A DNA stretch of 64,000 nt from Tardiphaga robiniae (GTDB lineage Bacteria; Pseudomonadota; Alphaproteobacteria; Rhizobiales; Xanthobacteraceae), in NCBI RefSeq assembly GCF_001618955.1, contig NZ_LVYV01000045.1, forward strand, positions 248,001-312,000, written 5' to 3'. Shown one piece after another: positions 16,233 to 29,202 of this stretch; position 1 is the stretch's first letter, and each line of letters begins with the position of its first letter. The notes beneath the pieces are model-generated. The model was given only the letters and a program-made list of their open reading frames with translations, was not told where the DNA came from and searched no databases. The position numbers and the translations under genes were made by a program.

Positions 16233-19200
16233 ATGCAGATTCAACGCCGCTACACCACCGAAGGACAGTCGCCCTATGCCGGGATCGACTTCCGCCACAC
16301 CACGTCCGAGATCCGTAATCCGGATGGCTCCGTGGTGTTCAAGCTTGAAGGCGTTGAAGTGCCCGACTCATGGTCGCAGGTCGCCTCCGACGTGCTGGCC
16401 CAGAAGTATTTCCGTAAAGCGGGCGTCGCCGCGAAATTGAAGAAGGTCGAGGAAGAGACCGTGCCGTCGTGGCTGTGGCGCTCGGTGCCCGACACCGAGG
16501 CCCTCGCCGCTTTGCCCGAGAAAGAGCGCTTCGTCAGCGAGCTCTCGTCCAAGCAGGTGTTCGACCGCCTCGCCGGCTGCTGGACCTATTGGGGCTGGAA
16601 GGGTGGCTACTTCACCAGTGAAGCCGACGCCCACGCGTTCCATGACGAGCTGCGCTTCATGCTCGCCAAGCAGATGGTCGCGCCGAATTCGCCGCAGTGG
16701 TTCAACACCGGCCTTCATTGGGCCTACGGCGTCGATGGTCCCGGCCAGGGCCACTACTATGTGGACTGGAAGACCGGCAAGCTAACCAAGTCGAAGTCGG
16801 CTTACGAACATCCGCAGCCGCATGCCTGCTTCATCCAGGGCGTCGAGGACGATCTGGTCAATGAAGGCGGCATCATGGACCTGTGGGTGCGTGAAGCCCG
16901 TCTGTTCAAATATGGCTCGGGCACTGGCTCGAATTTCTCGAAATTGCGTGGCGAAGGCGAGAAGCTGTCGGGCGGCGGACGCTCAAGCGGCCTGATGTCG
17001 TTCCTCAAGATCGGCGACCGCGCCGCAGGCGCCATCAAGTCGGGCGGCACCACGCGCCGCGCGGCCAAGATGGTCGTGGTCGATGCCGACCATCCGGATA
17101 TCGAGACCTATATCGACTGGAAGGTGAAGGAAGAGCAGAAGGTCGCGGCCCTTGTCACCGGGTCGAAGATGAACCAGAAGCACCTCAAGGCCATCCTGAA
17201 GGCTTGCGTCAATTGCGAAGGCTCGGGCGACGACTGCTTCGATCCCGAGAAGAACCCGGCGCTGCGCCGCGAGATCAAGCTCGCGCGCCGCTCGCTGGTC
17301 AATGACAACGTCATCAAGCGCGTCATCCAGTATGCCAAGCAGGGCTACAAGGACATCGACTTCCCGATCTACGATACCGATTGGGATAGCGAGGCCTACC
17401 TCACCGTTGCCGGCCAGAACTCCAACAACTCCGTCTCGCTGAAGGACGATTTCCTGCGCGCCGTCGAGACCGATGGCAACTGGGACCTGATCGCCCGCAA
17501 GGACGGCAAGGTCATGAAGACCATTCGGGCACGCGACCTCTGGGAGAAAATTGGCTACGCCGCCTGGGCGTCAGCCGATCCCGGCCTGCACTTCAACACC
17601 ACCATGAACGACTGGCACACCTGCAAATCCTCCGGCGATATCCGCGCGTCGAATCCGTGCTCGGAATACATGTTCCTGGATGACACCGCGTGTAACCTCG
17701 CCTCGGCCAACCTGCTGACCTTCTACGAGACCACCACCAGCACGTTCGACATCCACGCCTACGAGCATCTCTGCCGTCTGTGGACCATGGTGCTCGAAAT
17801 CTCGGTGATGATGGCGCAGTTCCCGTCGAAGCCGATCGCCGAACTCTCCTACGAGTTCCGCACGCTCGGTCTGGGCTATGCCAATATCGGCGGTCTCTTG
17901 ATGACCATGGGTCTGTCCTATGACTCCAAGGAAGGCCGCGCGCTGTGCGGCGCCCTCACCGCTGTCATGACCGGCGTCAGCTACGCCACCTCGGCCGAGA
18001 TGGCCAAGGAGCTCGGCCCGTTCCCCGGCTACAAGAAGAACAGCGCGCATATGCTTCGCGTCATCCGCAACCACCGCCGTGCGGCGCATGGCGAAACCCG
18101 CGGCTATGAAGGCCTCGCCGTGGCACCCGTGGCGCTGGACCATGCCTCCTGCCCGCAGGCCGACATCGTCACCCGCGCCAAGGTGGCGTGGGATCTCGCC
18201 CTCGAACTCGGCGAACTCCACGGCTACCGCAACGCCCAGACCACCGTCGTGGCGCCGACCGGCACCATCGGTCTCGTCATGGATTGCGACACCACCGGCA
18301 TCGAGCCTGACTTCGCGCTGGTGAAATTCAAGAAGCTCGCCGGTGGCGGCTACTGGAAGATCATCAACCGCGCCGTCCCCGCCGCCTTGCGCAAGCTCGG
18401 CTACAGCGAGGCCAGCATTGCCGAGATCGAAGCCTATGCCGTCGGCCACGGCTCGCTGAGCAATTCGCCCGGCATCAACGTTTCGACCCTGAAAGCCAAG
18501 GGCTTCACCGACGAATCGCTGAAGCAGGTCGAGGCCGCATTGCCGACCGCCTTCGACATCAAGTTCGCCTTCAACAAGTGGACTTTTGGCGAGGACTTCC
18601 TGCGCGACACCCTGAAGATCGAAGCTGAAGCCATTGCGGCGCCGGGCTTCGACCTCTTGGCTGCCATCGGCTTCACCAAGCGCGAGATCGAAGCCGCCAA
18701 CGTGCACATCTGCGGCGCGATGACGGTGGAAGGTGCTCCGCATCTGAAGGCCGAGCACTACAACGTGTTCGACTGCGCCAATCCCTGCGGCAAGGTCGGC
18801 AAGCGTTATCTCTCGGTGGAAAGCCACATCCACATGATGGCGGCGTCGCAGCCCTTCATCTCGGGTGCGATCTCCAAGACCATCAACATGCCGAACGACG
18901 CCACGGTGGAGGACTGCAAGTCCGCTTACCTGCTGTCGTGGAAGCTGGCACTGAAGGCCAACGCGCTGTATCGCGATGGCTCCAAGCTCTCGCAGCCCCT
19001 GAACTCGCAGCTCATCAGCGATGATGACGAGGATGACGATGCGCTGGAGAACCTGATGGAGAAGCCGATGGCGGCCCGCACCGCCGCGATCTCCGAGAAG
19101 GTGGTCGAGCGTCTGGTCGAGCGCATCGTGGTGATGCGCGACCGCGAGAAGATGCCCGATCGCCGCAAGGGCTACACCCAGAAGGCCGTCGTCGGCGGTC

Positions 19201-19973
19201 ACAAGGTCTATCTGCGCACCGGCGAATATGACGACGGCCGCCTCGGCGAGATCTTCATCGACATGCACAAGGAAGGCGCGGCGCTCCGCTCCTTCATCAA
19301 CAACTTCGCCATCGCCGTCTCGCTGGGTCTCCAGTATGGCGTGCCGCTGGAAGAATATGTCGACGCCTTCACCTTCACCCGCTTCGAGCCCGCGGGTCCG
19401 GTGCAGGGCAACGACAGCATCAAGTTCGCGACCTCGATCCTCGACTACGTGTTCCGCGAACTCGCGGTCTCCTACATGTCGCGCTTCGATCTCGGCCATG
19501 TCGATGTCTCGGAAGCGGGTTTCGACGCGCTCGGCAAGGGCGAGGACGAAGGCAAGGCTCCGGCCGGCGCCAACAAGTATGTCTCGAAGGGCCTGACCCG
19601 CTCGCGCAGCGACAACCTCGTCGTCATGCGCGCGCCGGCTCCTGCCGACGCCGACGCCCGCGCTACCGGCAACGTAACGTCCATGGCGGCGGCTGGCGCC
19701 ACCGCCCGCCACGGCAGCGGAGATGCCGCAGTGGCCCTCAAGACCGCCGAGCCCGAGCATCAGCTCTCGCCGACCGAAAAGCTCGAGGCGCAAGCCTGGA
19801 GCAAAGCGGGAAGCGCCGCAGCCGCCGCGCCCAGCAAGGCCGAACGCCGCGCCGAAGCCAAGGCCAAGGGCTACGAAGGCGACATGTGCGGCGAGTGCTC
19901 GAACTTCACGCTGGTGCGGAATGGGACGTGCATGAAGTGCGATACGTGCGGAAGCACGACGGGGTGCAGCTGA
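16233..19973 (+). CDS. nrdJ: Vitamin B12-dependent (class II) ribonucleotide reductase
   Basis: This 1246-aa cytoplasmic enzyme reduces ribonucleotides to deoxyribonucleotides using adenosylcobalamin. Visible features include the [13 protein letters not shown] block, NPCSE at residues 474-478 carrying the active-site Cys and Glu, [20 protein letters not shown] (nucleotide/phosphate loop), and [14 protein letters not shown] Cys-rich C-terminus follows ([27 protein letters not shown]), the redox/zinc-ribbon tail of long alphaproteobacterial NrdJ. A low-complexity Ala/Lys linker lies at about 1150-1215. ATG 16233 follows AGACGGGG; the upstream in-frame ATG 16188 is less likely. It is monocistronic, with a strong terminator 18 bases downstream. 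No accessory class I genes are nearby. Confidence 0.97.
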   Translation: MQIQRRYTTEGQSPYAGIDFRHTTSEIRNPDGSVVFKLEGVEVPDSWSQVASDVLAQKYFRKAGVAAKLKKVEEETVPSWLWRSVPDTEALAALPEKERFVSELSSKQVFDRLAGCWTYWGWKGGYFTSEADAHAFHDELRFMLAKQMVAPNSPQWFNTGLHWAYGVDGPGQGHYYVDWKTGKLTKSKSAYEHPQPHACFIQGVEDDLVNEGGIMDLWVREARLFKYGSGTGSNFSKLRGEGEKLSGGGRSSGLMSFLKIGDRAAGAIKSGGTTRRAAKMVVVDADHPDIETYIDWKVKEEQKVAALVTGSKMNQKHLKAILKACVNCEGSGDDCFDPEKNPALRREIKLARRSLVNDNVIKRVIQYAKQGYKDIDFPIYDTDWDSEAYLTVAGQNSNNSVSLKDDFLRAVETDGNWDLIARKDGKVMKTIRARDLWEKIGYAAWASADPGLHFNTTMNDWHTCKSSGDIRASNPCSEYMFLDDTACNLASANLLTFYETTTSTFDIHAYEHLCRLWTMVLEISVMMAQFPSKPIAELSYEFRTLGLGYANIGGLLMTMGLSYDSKEGRALCGALTAVMTGVSYATSAEMAKELGPFPGYKKNSAHMLRVIRNHRRAAHGETRGYEGLAVAPVALDHASCPQADIVTRAKVAWDLALELGELHGYRNAQTTVVAPTGTIGLVMDCDTTGIEPDFALVKFKKLAGGGYWKIINRAVPAALRKLGYSEASIAEIEAYAVGHGSLSNSPGINVSTLKAKGFTDESLKQVEAALPTAFDIKFAFNKWTFGEDFLRDTLKIEAEAIAAPGFDLLAAIGFTKREIEAANVHICGAMTVEGAPHLKAEHYNVFDCANPCGKVGKRYLSVESHIHMMAASQPFISGAISKTINMPNDATVEDCKSAYLLSWKLALKANALYRDGSKLSQPLNSQLISDDDEDDDALENLMEKPMAARTAAISEKVVERLVERIVVMRDREKMPDRRKGYTQKAVVGGHKVYLRTGEYDDGRLGEIFIDMHKEGAALRSFINNFAIAVSLGLQYGVPLEEYVDAFTFTRFEPAGPVQGNDSIKFATSILDYVFRELAVSYMSRFDLGHVDVSEAGFDALGKGEDEGKAPAGANKYVSKGLTRSRSDNLVVMRAPAPADADARATGNVTSMAAAGATARHGSGDAAVALKTAEPEHQLSPTEKLEAQAWSKAGSAAAAAPSKAERRAEAKAKGYEGDMCGECSNFTLVRNGTCMKCDTCGSTTGCS

Positions 19974-19990
19974 TATTAGAACACAACGTA

Positions 19991-20019
19991 AAAAGGCCGC
20001 TCTTTGAGCGGCCTTTTTT
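19991..20019 (+). terminator. Intrinsic terminator after nrdJ
   Basis: AAAAGGCCGCTC, a TTT loop and GAGCGGCCTTTTTT give a perfect 12-base-pair stem followed by T6, just past the nrdJ stop. This is textbook rho-independent architecture. Confidence 0.93.
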
Positions 20020-20149
20020 GGAGTTTGAAACACAACCTCTCGCAACATTGACCGCCTCGATCACCCACAAATCGAATACCAAGCGCCCCACCTACAGAAA
20101 CAAACACAAGCGGCAAAGCGCTATTCTAGCGAACCGCACAGGAGCGGCA

Positions 20150-20572
20150 ATGTCTGGAGAGGCGAAAACAAAGCTAGATATTGGCGACCTATTCTTTGTC
20201 AGAGCTTCAGTTTTGGCGCAGACACCCGAATCATTACGAGCTTGGTCAACGATCGCCGCCAGCGGTCTTCTTCTTTCACTCACTCTGCTAACTCCACTCA
20301 CACTGTTTATTCTGTTTCGACTGGCGTGGGACGCAGTTTGGCTGCCAGCCCCCGAATATCAGGAGTTTGCTCGCAACTTTGTACTAACCGGAATTGGGTT
20401 ATTTGGAGCCCCGTTCTTAGTATGGCGCACGTGGGTCGCTCACCAACAAGCAAGAGCAGCGTCCGAGCAAGCAAGAGTTGCGCTGGAAAACCATATTACT
20501 GGCATTTTTTCCAAGTCTATCGAACTACTGGGCAACGTGCGCGATATCAAAACTATTACAAAAGAAGAGTGA
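20150..20572 (+). CDS. Small two-helix membrane protein, probably C-terminally truncated
   Basis: This 140-aa protein has two transmembrane helices (about 35-60 and 78-98) followed by a charged helix WVAHQQARAASEQARVALENHITGIFSKSIELLG. That layout resembles the N-terminus of larger pentapeptide-repeat-type membrane proteins, in which LFTKAVEQLG-like text leads into a long C-terminal domain (recalled, not searched). Here the frame stops at TGA 20570-20572, and the last base of the stop abuts an intergenic repeat beginning gcaagcgtag. ATG 20150 follows AGGAGCGGCA. The gene is noticeably richer in A+T than its neighbours. Function is unknown; it may be a remnant. Confidence 0.6.
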   Translation: MSGEAKTKLDIGDLFFVRASVLAQTPESLRAWSTIAASGLLLSLTLLTPLTLFILFRLAWDAVWLPAPEYQEFARNFVLTGIGLFGAPFLVWRTWVAHQQARAASEQARVALENHITGIFSKSIELLGNVRDIKTITKEE

Positions 20573-20660
20573 GCAAGCGTAGGGTGAACCAGCCAAACGC
20601 AATCCGCCGTCTCGTTCTCTGCCGTTGGCGCAGTACGCTTCGCTATTGCGCCAACTAGTA
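20573..20660. repeat. Intergenic palindromic repeat, copy 1
   Basis: It begins gcaagcgtagggtg and contains the inverted pair ttggcgcagtacgc ... gcgccaa around 20625-20657. The opening matches the starts of copies at 21246 and 22052. It immediately follows the stop codon of the preceding gene. Confidence 0.7.
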
Positions 20661-20721
20661 AGACCAACAGTCGGCATTGCTATAGCTTGCAGCCTCATTA
20701 CGCGCAAAGGTCATTTTTCAA

Positions 20722-21240
20722 ATGAAAGACTTGGTACTTCTAATTTCCGGCTTCGCTCTGGGTATCTGTGGCTCAATGATAGCAACTATCCTAATTGGTC
20801 CAATTGCAGACAGGATCACGGGTTTTCGATCGAGAAAATGGCTCAGCCAACGATTACCCAGTTTCTTGCAAGATAGTGCTCTCTCTGTTGACTGGAAGCA
20901 GACTTGGTATGTCGATGAGAACGGCAAAGAAAGACCCTATTCCAGCAACATCAAAATTTACAAATTTCTCAATTTGGTCGCATGCGAATTCACCTATGAA
21001 GCAAAGAACGGCCAAAATGTTGACGCTCAAATTGTCGGCTTAATCGACAACGGACGTTTCATAACCGGGCGCTGGTTCAATGCGAACGACCCAAGCGGCT
21101 ATCATGGCGCGCTGCAGCTTCGACGATCCGGCGACTCACAACGTTTCGAGGGTGCTTGGATCGGCTTGTCCGACACAAGTGGCGTTAAGAGCGGCAGTTG
21201 GCTTTGGGAACGCAATCCGCATTCTCCAAGCCTGCAATAA
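20722..21240 (+). CDS. Hypothetical membrane-anchored protein
   Basis: This 172-aa protein has one N-terminal transmembrane helix (residues ~3-28), a basic linker (FRSRKWLSQRL) and a cytosolic beta-rich domain. In that domain aromatic/Gly patterns recur: ITGRWFNANDPSGYHGALQL, FEGAWIGLSDTSG, KSGSWLWER. This suggests a small beta-barrel or ligand-binding fold. No family is recognised. Base composition is clearly more AT-rich than the flanking chromosome, and the gene is bracketed by palindromic repeats, which points to recent acquisition. There is no partner gene of known function. Confidence 0.65.
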   Translation: MKDLVLLISGFALGICGSMIATILIGPIADRITGFRSRKWLSQRLPSFLQDSALSVDWKQTWYVDENGKERPYSSNIKIYKFLNLVACEFTYEAKNGQNVDAQIVGLIDNGRFITGRWFNANDPSGYHGALQLRRSGDSQRFEGAWIGLSDTSGVKSGSWLWERNPHSPSLQ

Positions 21241-21242
21241 AC

Positions 21243-21365
21243 AACAAGCAAGCTTAGGGCGGGTTAACGCAGCGTAATCCGCCATCGTCGTATCGGCGGA
21301 ATACGCTTCCGCCTTCGCTCTGCGAGCTACGGCGGACAGGTCGCACTTGCGCCCCACGCGTTGAC
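21243..21365. repeat. Intergenic palindromic repeat, copy 2
   Basis: This element reads aagcaagcttagggcgggttaacgcagcgtaatccgcc and continues with ggcggaatacgcttccgcc and gctacggcgg. It contains nested inverted arms (ggcgga/tccgcc). It shares the opening and the 'gcagcgtaatccgcc' block with other copies in the window. Confidence 0.7.
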
Positions 21366-21487
21366 GTCGGACGTTGCGCCCCTTGGGAGGCGACCGCGCG
21401 TCGACCTCCGTCATTGACGAGTCCTGCGATGCTCTATCTAGTTGCCGCAGTGCCGCCACGCGGCAGCCCGATGACCGGAATATCAAT

Positions 21488-21934
21488 ATGCGCTTTCAAA
21501 TGGCTCGCTGCCTCACGCGTCTCACCATCGCAACCCTGCTGTCCGCCGCACTGTCGCTGCCCGCTCACGCTGAAACCGGCAAAGTCCGCTTCAAGTTCTT
21601 CAAGGCCGGATGGTTCATCGGAGCGCAGGCAGGGAGCGGAATCCTCAGCTTCCGTGGTGAGATGTATCCGTTTCGCATCGGCGGCGTGAGCGCGGGCCTG
21701 ACATTTGGGGGCTCCTCGACCGATCTGGTCGGCGCGGCGCAAAATATGCATCAGGCTTCGGACATCGAAGGCATTTATACGGCGCTCGGCGCAGGTTTGG
21801 CGGTCGGTGCAGGCAGGCGCGCCATCCAGATGCGCAACGCCAAGGGCGTCGTCCTGACGCTGGAAGGCGAGCAACTGGGCCTCCAGTTCGATTTCGACCT
21901 GAGCGGAATGAGCGTCTCCATCCAGAACCAGTAA
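21488..21934 (+). CDS. Secreted hypothetical protein, glycine-rich beta-fold
   Basis: This ~148-aa protein has a signal peptide ending AHAETG. The mature part alternates Gly and hydrophobic residues (KAGWFIGAQAGSGILSFRG, YPFRIGGVSAGLTFGGSSTD, GIYTALGAGLAVGAG, KGVVLTLEGEQLGLQFDFDLSGMSVSI), predicting a compact all-beta periplasmic or outer-membrane-associated domain. Similar short proteins are common in proteobacteria, but I cannot name a function. Either ATG 21488 or 21500 is acceptable. It stands alone between repeats. Confidence 0.75.
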   Translation: MRFQMARCLTRLTIATLLSAALSLPAHAETGKVRFKFFKAGWFIGAQAGSGILSFRGEMYPFRIGGVSAGLTFGGSSTDLVGAAQNMHQASDIEGIYTALGAGLAVGAGRRAIQMRNAKGVVLTLEGEQLGLQFDFDLSGMSVSIQNQ

Positions 21935-22057
21935 TCGGATGCACCAGCGTCGAGATGTTTGCCGCCGGTGAAACCACCGTAACCCGCGCATCACGAAACC
22001 CGGCCGCTCGCCGTCCGGCGCTGTGAAGCCGGGCGACTGCGTATCGCGAAAGCAAGC

Positions 22058-22126
22058 GTAGCCCGGATTACGCGGAGTTTATCATCGGGCGCGCTACGCG
22101 CGACCCGTTGGCTTCATCCGGGCTAC
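22058..22126. repeat. Intergenic palindromic repeat, copy 3
   Basis: GTAGCCCGGAT at 22058-22068 pairs perfectly with ATCCGGGCTAC at 22116-22126. An inner near-palindrome (gggcgcgctacgcgcgaccc) extends the cruciform. It is preceded by agcaagc like the other copies. Confidence 0.8.
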
Positions 22127-22144
22127 AGACTATTATAAGTTCTC

Positions 22145-22321
22145 ATGAAACTAAGCCAGAAATCCGACGCTGTCTGGACCTCACAGCAGGACGAAGAATT
22201 GCGGCGGCAATTGTCGGTCGGTCGCAGCGTCAACGAGATCGCGATCCGGTTGAAGCGGTCACCGCTATCAGTCCGCACCCGCGTCAAGAAGCTCGGCATC
22301 AGCCAGCCGCAGGCGGATTAG
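22145..22321 (+). CDS. 58-aa helix-turn-helix protein (SANT/GcrA-like)
   Basis: This short frame translates to 58 residues. WTSQQDEELRRQLSVG, then SVNEIAIRLKRSPLSVRTR and VKKLGI form a single three-helix HTH unit with the W-x5-E start seen in Myb/SANT-like and GcrA N-terminal domains. It has no other domain. It is followed 16 bases later by the transglycosylase gene on the same strand and may be co-transcribed with it. It is probably a small DNA-binding regulator. The family assignment is from motif only. Confidence 0.6.
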   Translation: MKLSQKSDAVWTSQQDEELRRQLSVGRSVNEIAIRLKRSPLSVRTRVKKLGISQPQAD

Positions 22322-22337
22322 CGCGCTGCCATCAGCC

Positions 22338-23135
22338 ATGACGAAGGGCCCATTCATCTTCAGCGCCAAACGCCGTCGCCGCTGGCGGCGCAGCCTGCGC
22401 TCGGCGCAACGGAAGCTCGCGAAACTGCCGCGCGCCATTCAAATCACTGGCGCCGTCGCAATCGTGCTTGTCACCCTCGTGCTGTCCAACCTCATCTATC
22501 ACGTGATCCACAAGCCGACCGAGTTGTTCTTCTTTGTCGGCCACAGGCTGGACAAGGAGCCGGCCGAGACGTGGCGGCATTACGGGCCGCTGTTTCGCGC
22601 CTTTTCGACGCGGTCGATCACGCCCGAATTGCTCGCTGCGCTGGCGCAGGTCGAGAGTTCCGGCAATCCCTTGGATCGCACCTATTGGCGCTGGCGGTTC
22701 AGCTTCAATCCGTTCGCGATCTATCGGCCCGCATCCAGCGCCGTCGGTCTCTTTCAAATGACCGATCCGGCCTATGCCGAAGTTTCGCGCTTCTGCATCC
22801 GGGCCAACGCGGTTCAGGATACGGGCTGCGGCTTCGGCCCCTATATTCGTGCCATCCCGAGCCATGCCACCGAGCTCGCATCGATCTATCTGGACCGCAA
22901 TGTCGCCGCGGTCCTCGCGCGCGCCGGCGGCGTGGCGCCGACCCCGCAACAGGTGCAGGATCTCGCCGCCTTCATCCATCTGTGCGGTGGAGGACCCGCC
23001 ACCGCTTATGCACGCCGTCGCTTCCAGATGACGGCCAATGAGCGATGCGGCGACCATTCCGTTGCGGGTTATGTCTCCAGGGTCAACGCGCTGAAGCGCA
23101 AGTTCCTGCTGATGGCATCCGATAGCGATAAATAG
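22338..23135 (+). CDS. Membrane-anchored lytic transglycosylase-like protein (SLT fold)
   Basis: This 265-aa protein has a very basic N-terminus (KRRRRWRRSLRSAQRK) and one transmembrane anchor (about 37-55). A lysozyme-like domain has the catalytic Glu106 in LAALAQVESSGNP, a GLFQMTD motif and a later Cys-containing HLCGGGP segment. SLT domains cleave the peptidoglycan glycan strand with anhydro-muramic product formation. The domain faces the periplasm. The start at 22338 (ATG, MTKGPFIF) is the natural one. Substrate cleavage is inferred, not shown. Confidence 0.85.
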   Translation: MTKGPFIFSAKRRRRWRRSLRSAQRKLAKLPRAIQITGAVAIVLVTLVLSNLIYHVIHKPTELFFFVGHRLDKEPAETWRHYGPLFRAFSTRSITPELLAALAQVESSGNPLDRTYWRWRFSFNPFAIYRPASSAVGLFQMTDPAYAEVSRFCIRANAVQDTGCGFGPYIRAIPSHATELASIYLDRNVAAVLARAGGVAPTPQQVQDLAAFIHLCGGGPATAYARRRFQMTANERCGDHSVAGYVSRVNALKRKFLLMASDSDK

Positions 23136-23138
23136 CGC

Positions 23139-23192
23139 GTAGTTTGGGTCGAGCAAGCGCAGCCGGGATGAAGCTCTTGCGTCATCCGGGAT
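23139..23192. repeat. Intergenic palindromic repeat, copy 4
   Basis: This stretch (gagcaagcgcagccgggatgaagctcttgcgtcatccgggatt) has CCGGGATGA opposite TCATCCGGG with one mismatch. It lies between the convergent transglycosylase gene and the end of the metal-resistance block and could also act as a bidirectional terminator. Confidence 0.65.
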
Positions 23193-23199
23193 TGATCCC

Positions 23200-23566
23200 T
23201 CAGTTCTTGAATCTGGTCTGGCCGGACTTGCCCGCGGGTGTTTTCAGCGTGACGCTCACCGACGCGCCCTTGGCGATGTCGCTTTTCGCTTCCGCCTTCA
23301 ATACAGTCCCGGAGGTGACGAGCGGCAGCGTCTCGCGGTCGCTTCCGGATGTCAGCAGCACGGCGCCGGAATAGCCGCTGGCCGGGAGCGGCTTGTTGGC
23401 CTCGTCGAGGATGTTGAAGGTCAGCACCTTCCCCGCAGCGATCATCTCGACATGCACGCCCGCGACATCCTCCATGGGTCCGCCATTCGGCCCTTCTGAT
23501 GGGCATGCTGCGCCATCGCCGGAGCCGCCAGCAACAGCGCGGATAGGACGAGCAGGATTGTCTTCA

Positions 23567-23567
<1 letters not shown>
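23200..23567 (-). pseudogene. Frameshifted secreted protein, fourth gene of the czc operon
   Basis: ATG 23565-23567 overlaps the TGA of czcA by one base and starts a clean signal peptide (MKTILLVLSALLLAAPAMAQ then HAHQKG). That frame runs into a stop soon after. The downstream domain (PMEDVAGVHVEMIAAGKVLTF to TPAGKSGQTRFKN) is open one frame over, down to 23200. Adding one C within GGGCCGAATGG (about 23484-23494) would join them into a single protein of about 122 aa. So the gene is broken by a one-base deletion, or the assembly has an error there. The beta-rich mature domain resembles small periplasmic proteins found after czcCBA; its role is unknown. Confidence 0.75.
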
Positions 23568-26791
<3,224 letters not shown>

Positions 26792-26869
26792 CTAATTCCC
26801 GGCATGACGATCCCTGACGGGGACCGCTGGAGACGTGAGCGGACGCGGTCCCGCCGCGCCCGAGCGAGC

Positions 26870-27880
26870 TCAGTGTTCATGGGACGCCGATCCCTTTCCG
26901 AGCTCCGCTTTCACGATGAAGCTGTTCTTCGCTGCGTATTTGTCGCCGTCGAGCAGTCCGAACAGGATCTCGACATTGTCGGAGTCGCGCGCGCCGAGTT
27001 CGACGTCGCGCGCCTCGAACTTGTCGCCGTTACGGACGAACACGACGCTGCGGTTCTCGACCGTCTGAATCGCCGACGCCCGAACGGCGATCGCGACCGG
27101 CTTGGCTGACAGGATCAGGCGTGCCGAAACGAACAGGCCGGTACGCAGGCGCATATCGATATTCGGCACGACGGCGCGCGCAAGCGCGCTCTGCGTGTCG
27201 CTGCTGCCAACCGGCGAGATGTAGGACAGGCTCGCCTCGATCGGCTTTCCGCCATCGCCGACGTCGATCAGGATCCTGTCGCCGATCCGGACGCGCGGCA
27301 GGTTGCGACGGTAGACGGACAGATCCACCCACACCGTCGAGATGTCGGCAACGATGAAGGCCGGCTTCTGCTCGGAGGCATATTCGCCGAGCGAGATCTG
27401 GCGATCGATCACCGTGCCCGAGATCGGCGCCCGCATCTCATAGACGCTCAGGCTCTGGTTGCTCTCGATCTTTGCGAGGAGCTCACCCTTCTCGACGGTG
27501 TCGCCGATGCGCTTCTTGATCTCGCGCACGACGCCCGGGAAACGCGGGGTGACCTGCACCAGCGTCTCCTGATTGGGCTGCAGAATGCCGTTCAGCACCA
27601 GAGAGTCGTGCAGCGTTTCGCTTTTGGCGGCGAGAATCTCGATGTTGGACGAGGCGACGCGCGCATCGCTCATTTCCACGACGCCCTCTTCACCGTGGCC
27701 TTTCTCGTCGTGGCCTTTCTCACCCTTCGCCTTTTCACCTTTGGCCTTGTCACCCTGTCTGGCGGCCTTGGAGGTGGCCGCGGTCTGCGTGTCGGACTTG
27801 CTCGGTGCGGTGGCGTAGACGCCGGCGCCGAGCGCGAAGATCGCGGCGGCGGCCACCAGGAACATGATTGGCTTGTTCAT
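26870..27880 (-). CDS. czcB: Efflux periplasmic adaptor (CzcB family)
   Basis: This 336-aa membrane-fusion protein bridges CzcA and CzcC. An N-terminal hydrophobic segment (1-22) is followed by a Lys/Gly/His-rich stretch (KGHDEKGHGEEG, about 50-65), a probable metal-binding or charged linker. Lipoyl/barrel-sandwich halves and a beta-barrel follow (VTPRFPGVVREIKKRIGDTVEKG, MRAPISGTVIDRQISLGE). It ends GKGSASHEH, again His-containing. Its start codon overlaps the czcC stop (ATGA, 27877-27880), so they are translationally coupled. Confidence 0.92.
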   Translation of the reverse strand: MNKPIMFLVAAAAIFALGAGVYATAPSKSDTQTAATSKAARQGDKAKGEKAKGEKGHDEKGHGEEGVVEMSDARVASSNIEILAAKSETLHDSLVLNGILQPNQETLVQVTPRFPGVVREIKKRIGDTVEKGELLAKIESNQSLSVYEMRAPISGTVIDRQISLGEYASEQKPAFIVADISTVWVDLSVYRRNLPRVRIGDRILIDVGDGGKPIEASLSYISPVGSSDTQSALARAVVPNIDMRLRTGLFVSARLILSAKPVAIAVRASAIQTVENRSVVFVRNGDKFEARDVELGARDSDNVEILFGLLDGDKYAAKNSFIVKAELGKGSASHEH

Positions 27881-29148
27881 CGTGCGCTCCCCCGCGCCAG
27901 TGCAAACGGATTGCCGACGAGCCCTTCGATAGTGGCGACGGCGACGTGGAAATTCTGCTGGGCTTCCTGCTCGCGCAGGCGCGCCTGCGCGACGCTGGCC
28001 TGTGCGTCGAGCACTTCGAGCAGCGAGTAACGTCCCTGCCCGTAGCCTTCGGAAATCGCGTCGGCCGCGTCCCTGGACTTGGGGATCGCGGTCTCGCGCA
28101 GGATGGTGAGTTCGCGCAGCGAGCCCTGCAGCGAGTCGTAGGCGCGGCCCGCCACCACGATCAGCGTGTTGCGGTTGCCCTGGCGTTCGGCGGCGGTCTT
28201 GGCGAGGCTTTCCTGCGCGGAGAGGATGTTGCCCTGGTTCTGGTCGAACACCGGGATCGGCACCGACAGCGAAAGCCGAACCGCGTTGTCGCCGGTCTCA
28301 TTGAAGCGGCGCCATCCGGCGGATACCGTGACGTCCGGATAGGGCTTCAACCGGGCGAGCAGCAGTTCGGCGTTGCGCTGCGCGTAGATCGCCTTCCAGC
28401 GGACGAGCTGCGGGTTGGCATCAATCGCCGCGACCACCGACTGGAAGGTCGGCGGCTTGCCGGTCACCTCCAGCCGTCCGGAGACAGCCGCGAATTTCGG
28501 CGCGCCATCGCCCATCAGGATCGCCAGTTCACGGCGCGCGCTCGCGAGCGACGACCTGGTGCGCTCACGGTCGGCCTTGACCAGTGCCGATGCAACCTCG
28601 GCGCGCCCGGTCTCTGCGATGGATGATGCGCCGGCCTCGACGCGCCGCTGCAGCAGCGGCGAGATCTTGTCGATCGCCTCGATCTGTTCGTCGAGGATCT
28701 GGATCCGCCGCTGCAGGCCGAGCACGCTCACGAAGGCGATCGCGGTCTCTGACAGCACTTCGAGGCGGACGGCCTGGCGTCCGATACCCGCGGCATCGAA
28801 GCCCGCTTGACCGGCGGCGATGCGCGCGTCGCGCTTGCCCCAAAGCTCGAACATCTGGCTGACCTGCAGCGTGGTCTCCGCCGAGCGGGTTCCCCTGTAG
28901 GCGCCCGAACCGAACGAATTGTCCTGTTCGTACGAAATCTCCGGATTGATCAGCGCGCCGGACTGGATGCGCTGACCGCGCGCGATCCCGACGTCACGCT
29001 CGGCGGCTGTCAGACGCGGGCTGGCGGCGAGCGCGCGTTGCAGCGCGGCCCCCATGGTGAGGGTTTGCGAATGAGCTTCCCCCGTCAGCGACGAACTGAC
29101 GAACAGCACAGACGCGCACGCAAAACGCGTGGCGATCTTCGAGAACAT
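27877..29148 (-). CDS. czcC: Outer-membrane efflux channel (CzcC, TolC superfamily)
   Basis: This 423-aa outer-membrane factor has a signal peptide (to GEAHSQ) and two OEP repeats rich in long helices (ALQRALAASPRLTAAERDV, LEVLDAQASVAQARLREQEAQQNFHVAVATIEGLVG). It completes the CzcCBA tripartite system and is the first of the coupled genes. Upstream, 54 bases separate it from the Cys/His-rich small protein on the same strand, so the operon may start with that gene. Confidence 0.9.
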   Translation of the reverse strand: MFSKIATRFACASVLFVSSSLTGEAHSQTLTMGAALQRALAASPRLTAAERDVGIARGQRIQSGALINPEISYEQDNSFGSGAYRGTRSAETTLQVSQMFELWGKRDARIAAGQAGFDAAGIGRQAVRLEVLSETAIAFVSVLGLQRRIQILDEQIEAIDKISPLLQRRVEAGASSIAETGRAEVASALVKADRERTRSSLASARRELAILMGDGAPKFAAVSGRLEVTGKPPTFQSVVAAIDANPQLVRWKAIYAQRNAELLLARLKPYPDVTVSAGWRRFNETGDNAVRLSLSVPIPVFDQNQGNILSAQESLAKTAAERQGNRNTLIVVAGRAYDSLQGSLRELTILRETAIPKSRDAADAISEGYGQGRYSLLEVLDAQASVAQARLREQEAQQNFHVAVATIEGLVGNPFALARGSAR

Positions 29149-29202
29149 GATTGAAACCTGACGAATGACGGAGTCTGGGCGCGATGCGCCCGGCGATAAT
29201 GG

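Noticed and set aside
17571-20048. 825-codon open frame antisense to nrdJ
   Set aside because: Complementary-strand artefact of GC-rich codon use; no domains, no ribosome-binding site, and nrdJ on the other strand is certain.
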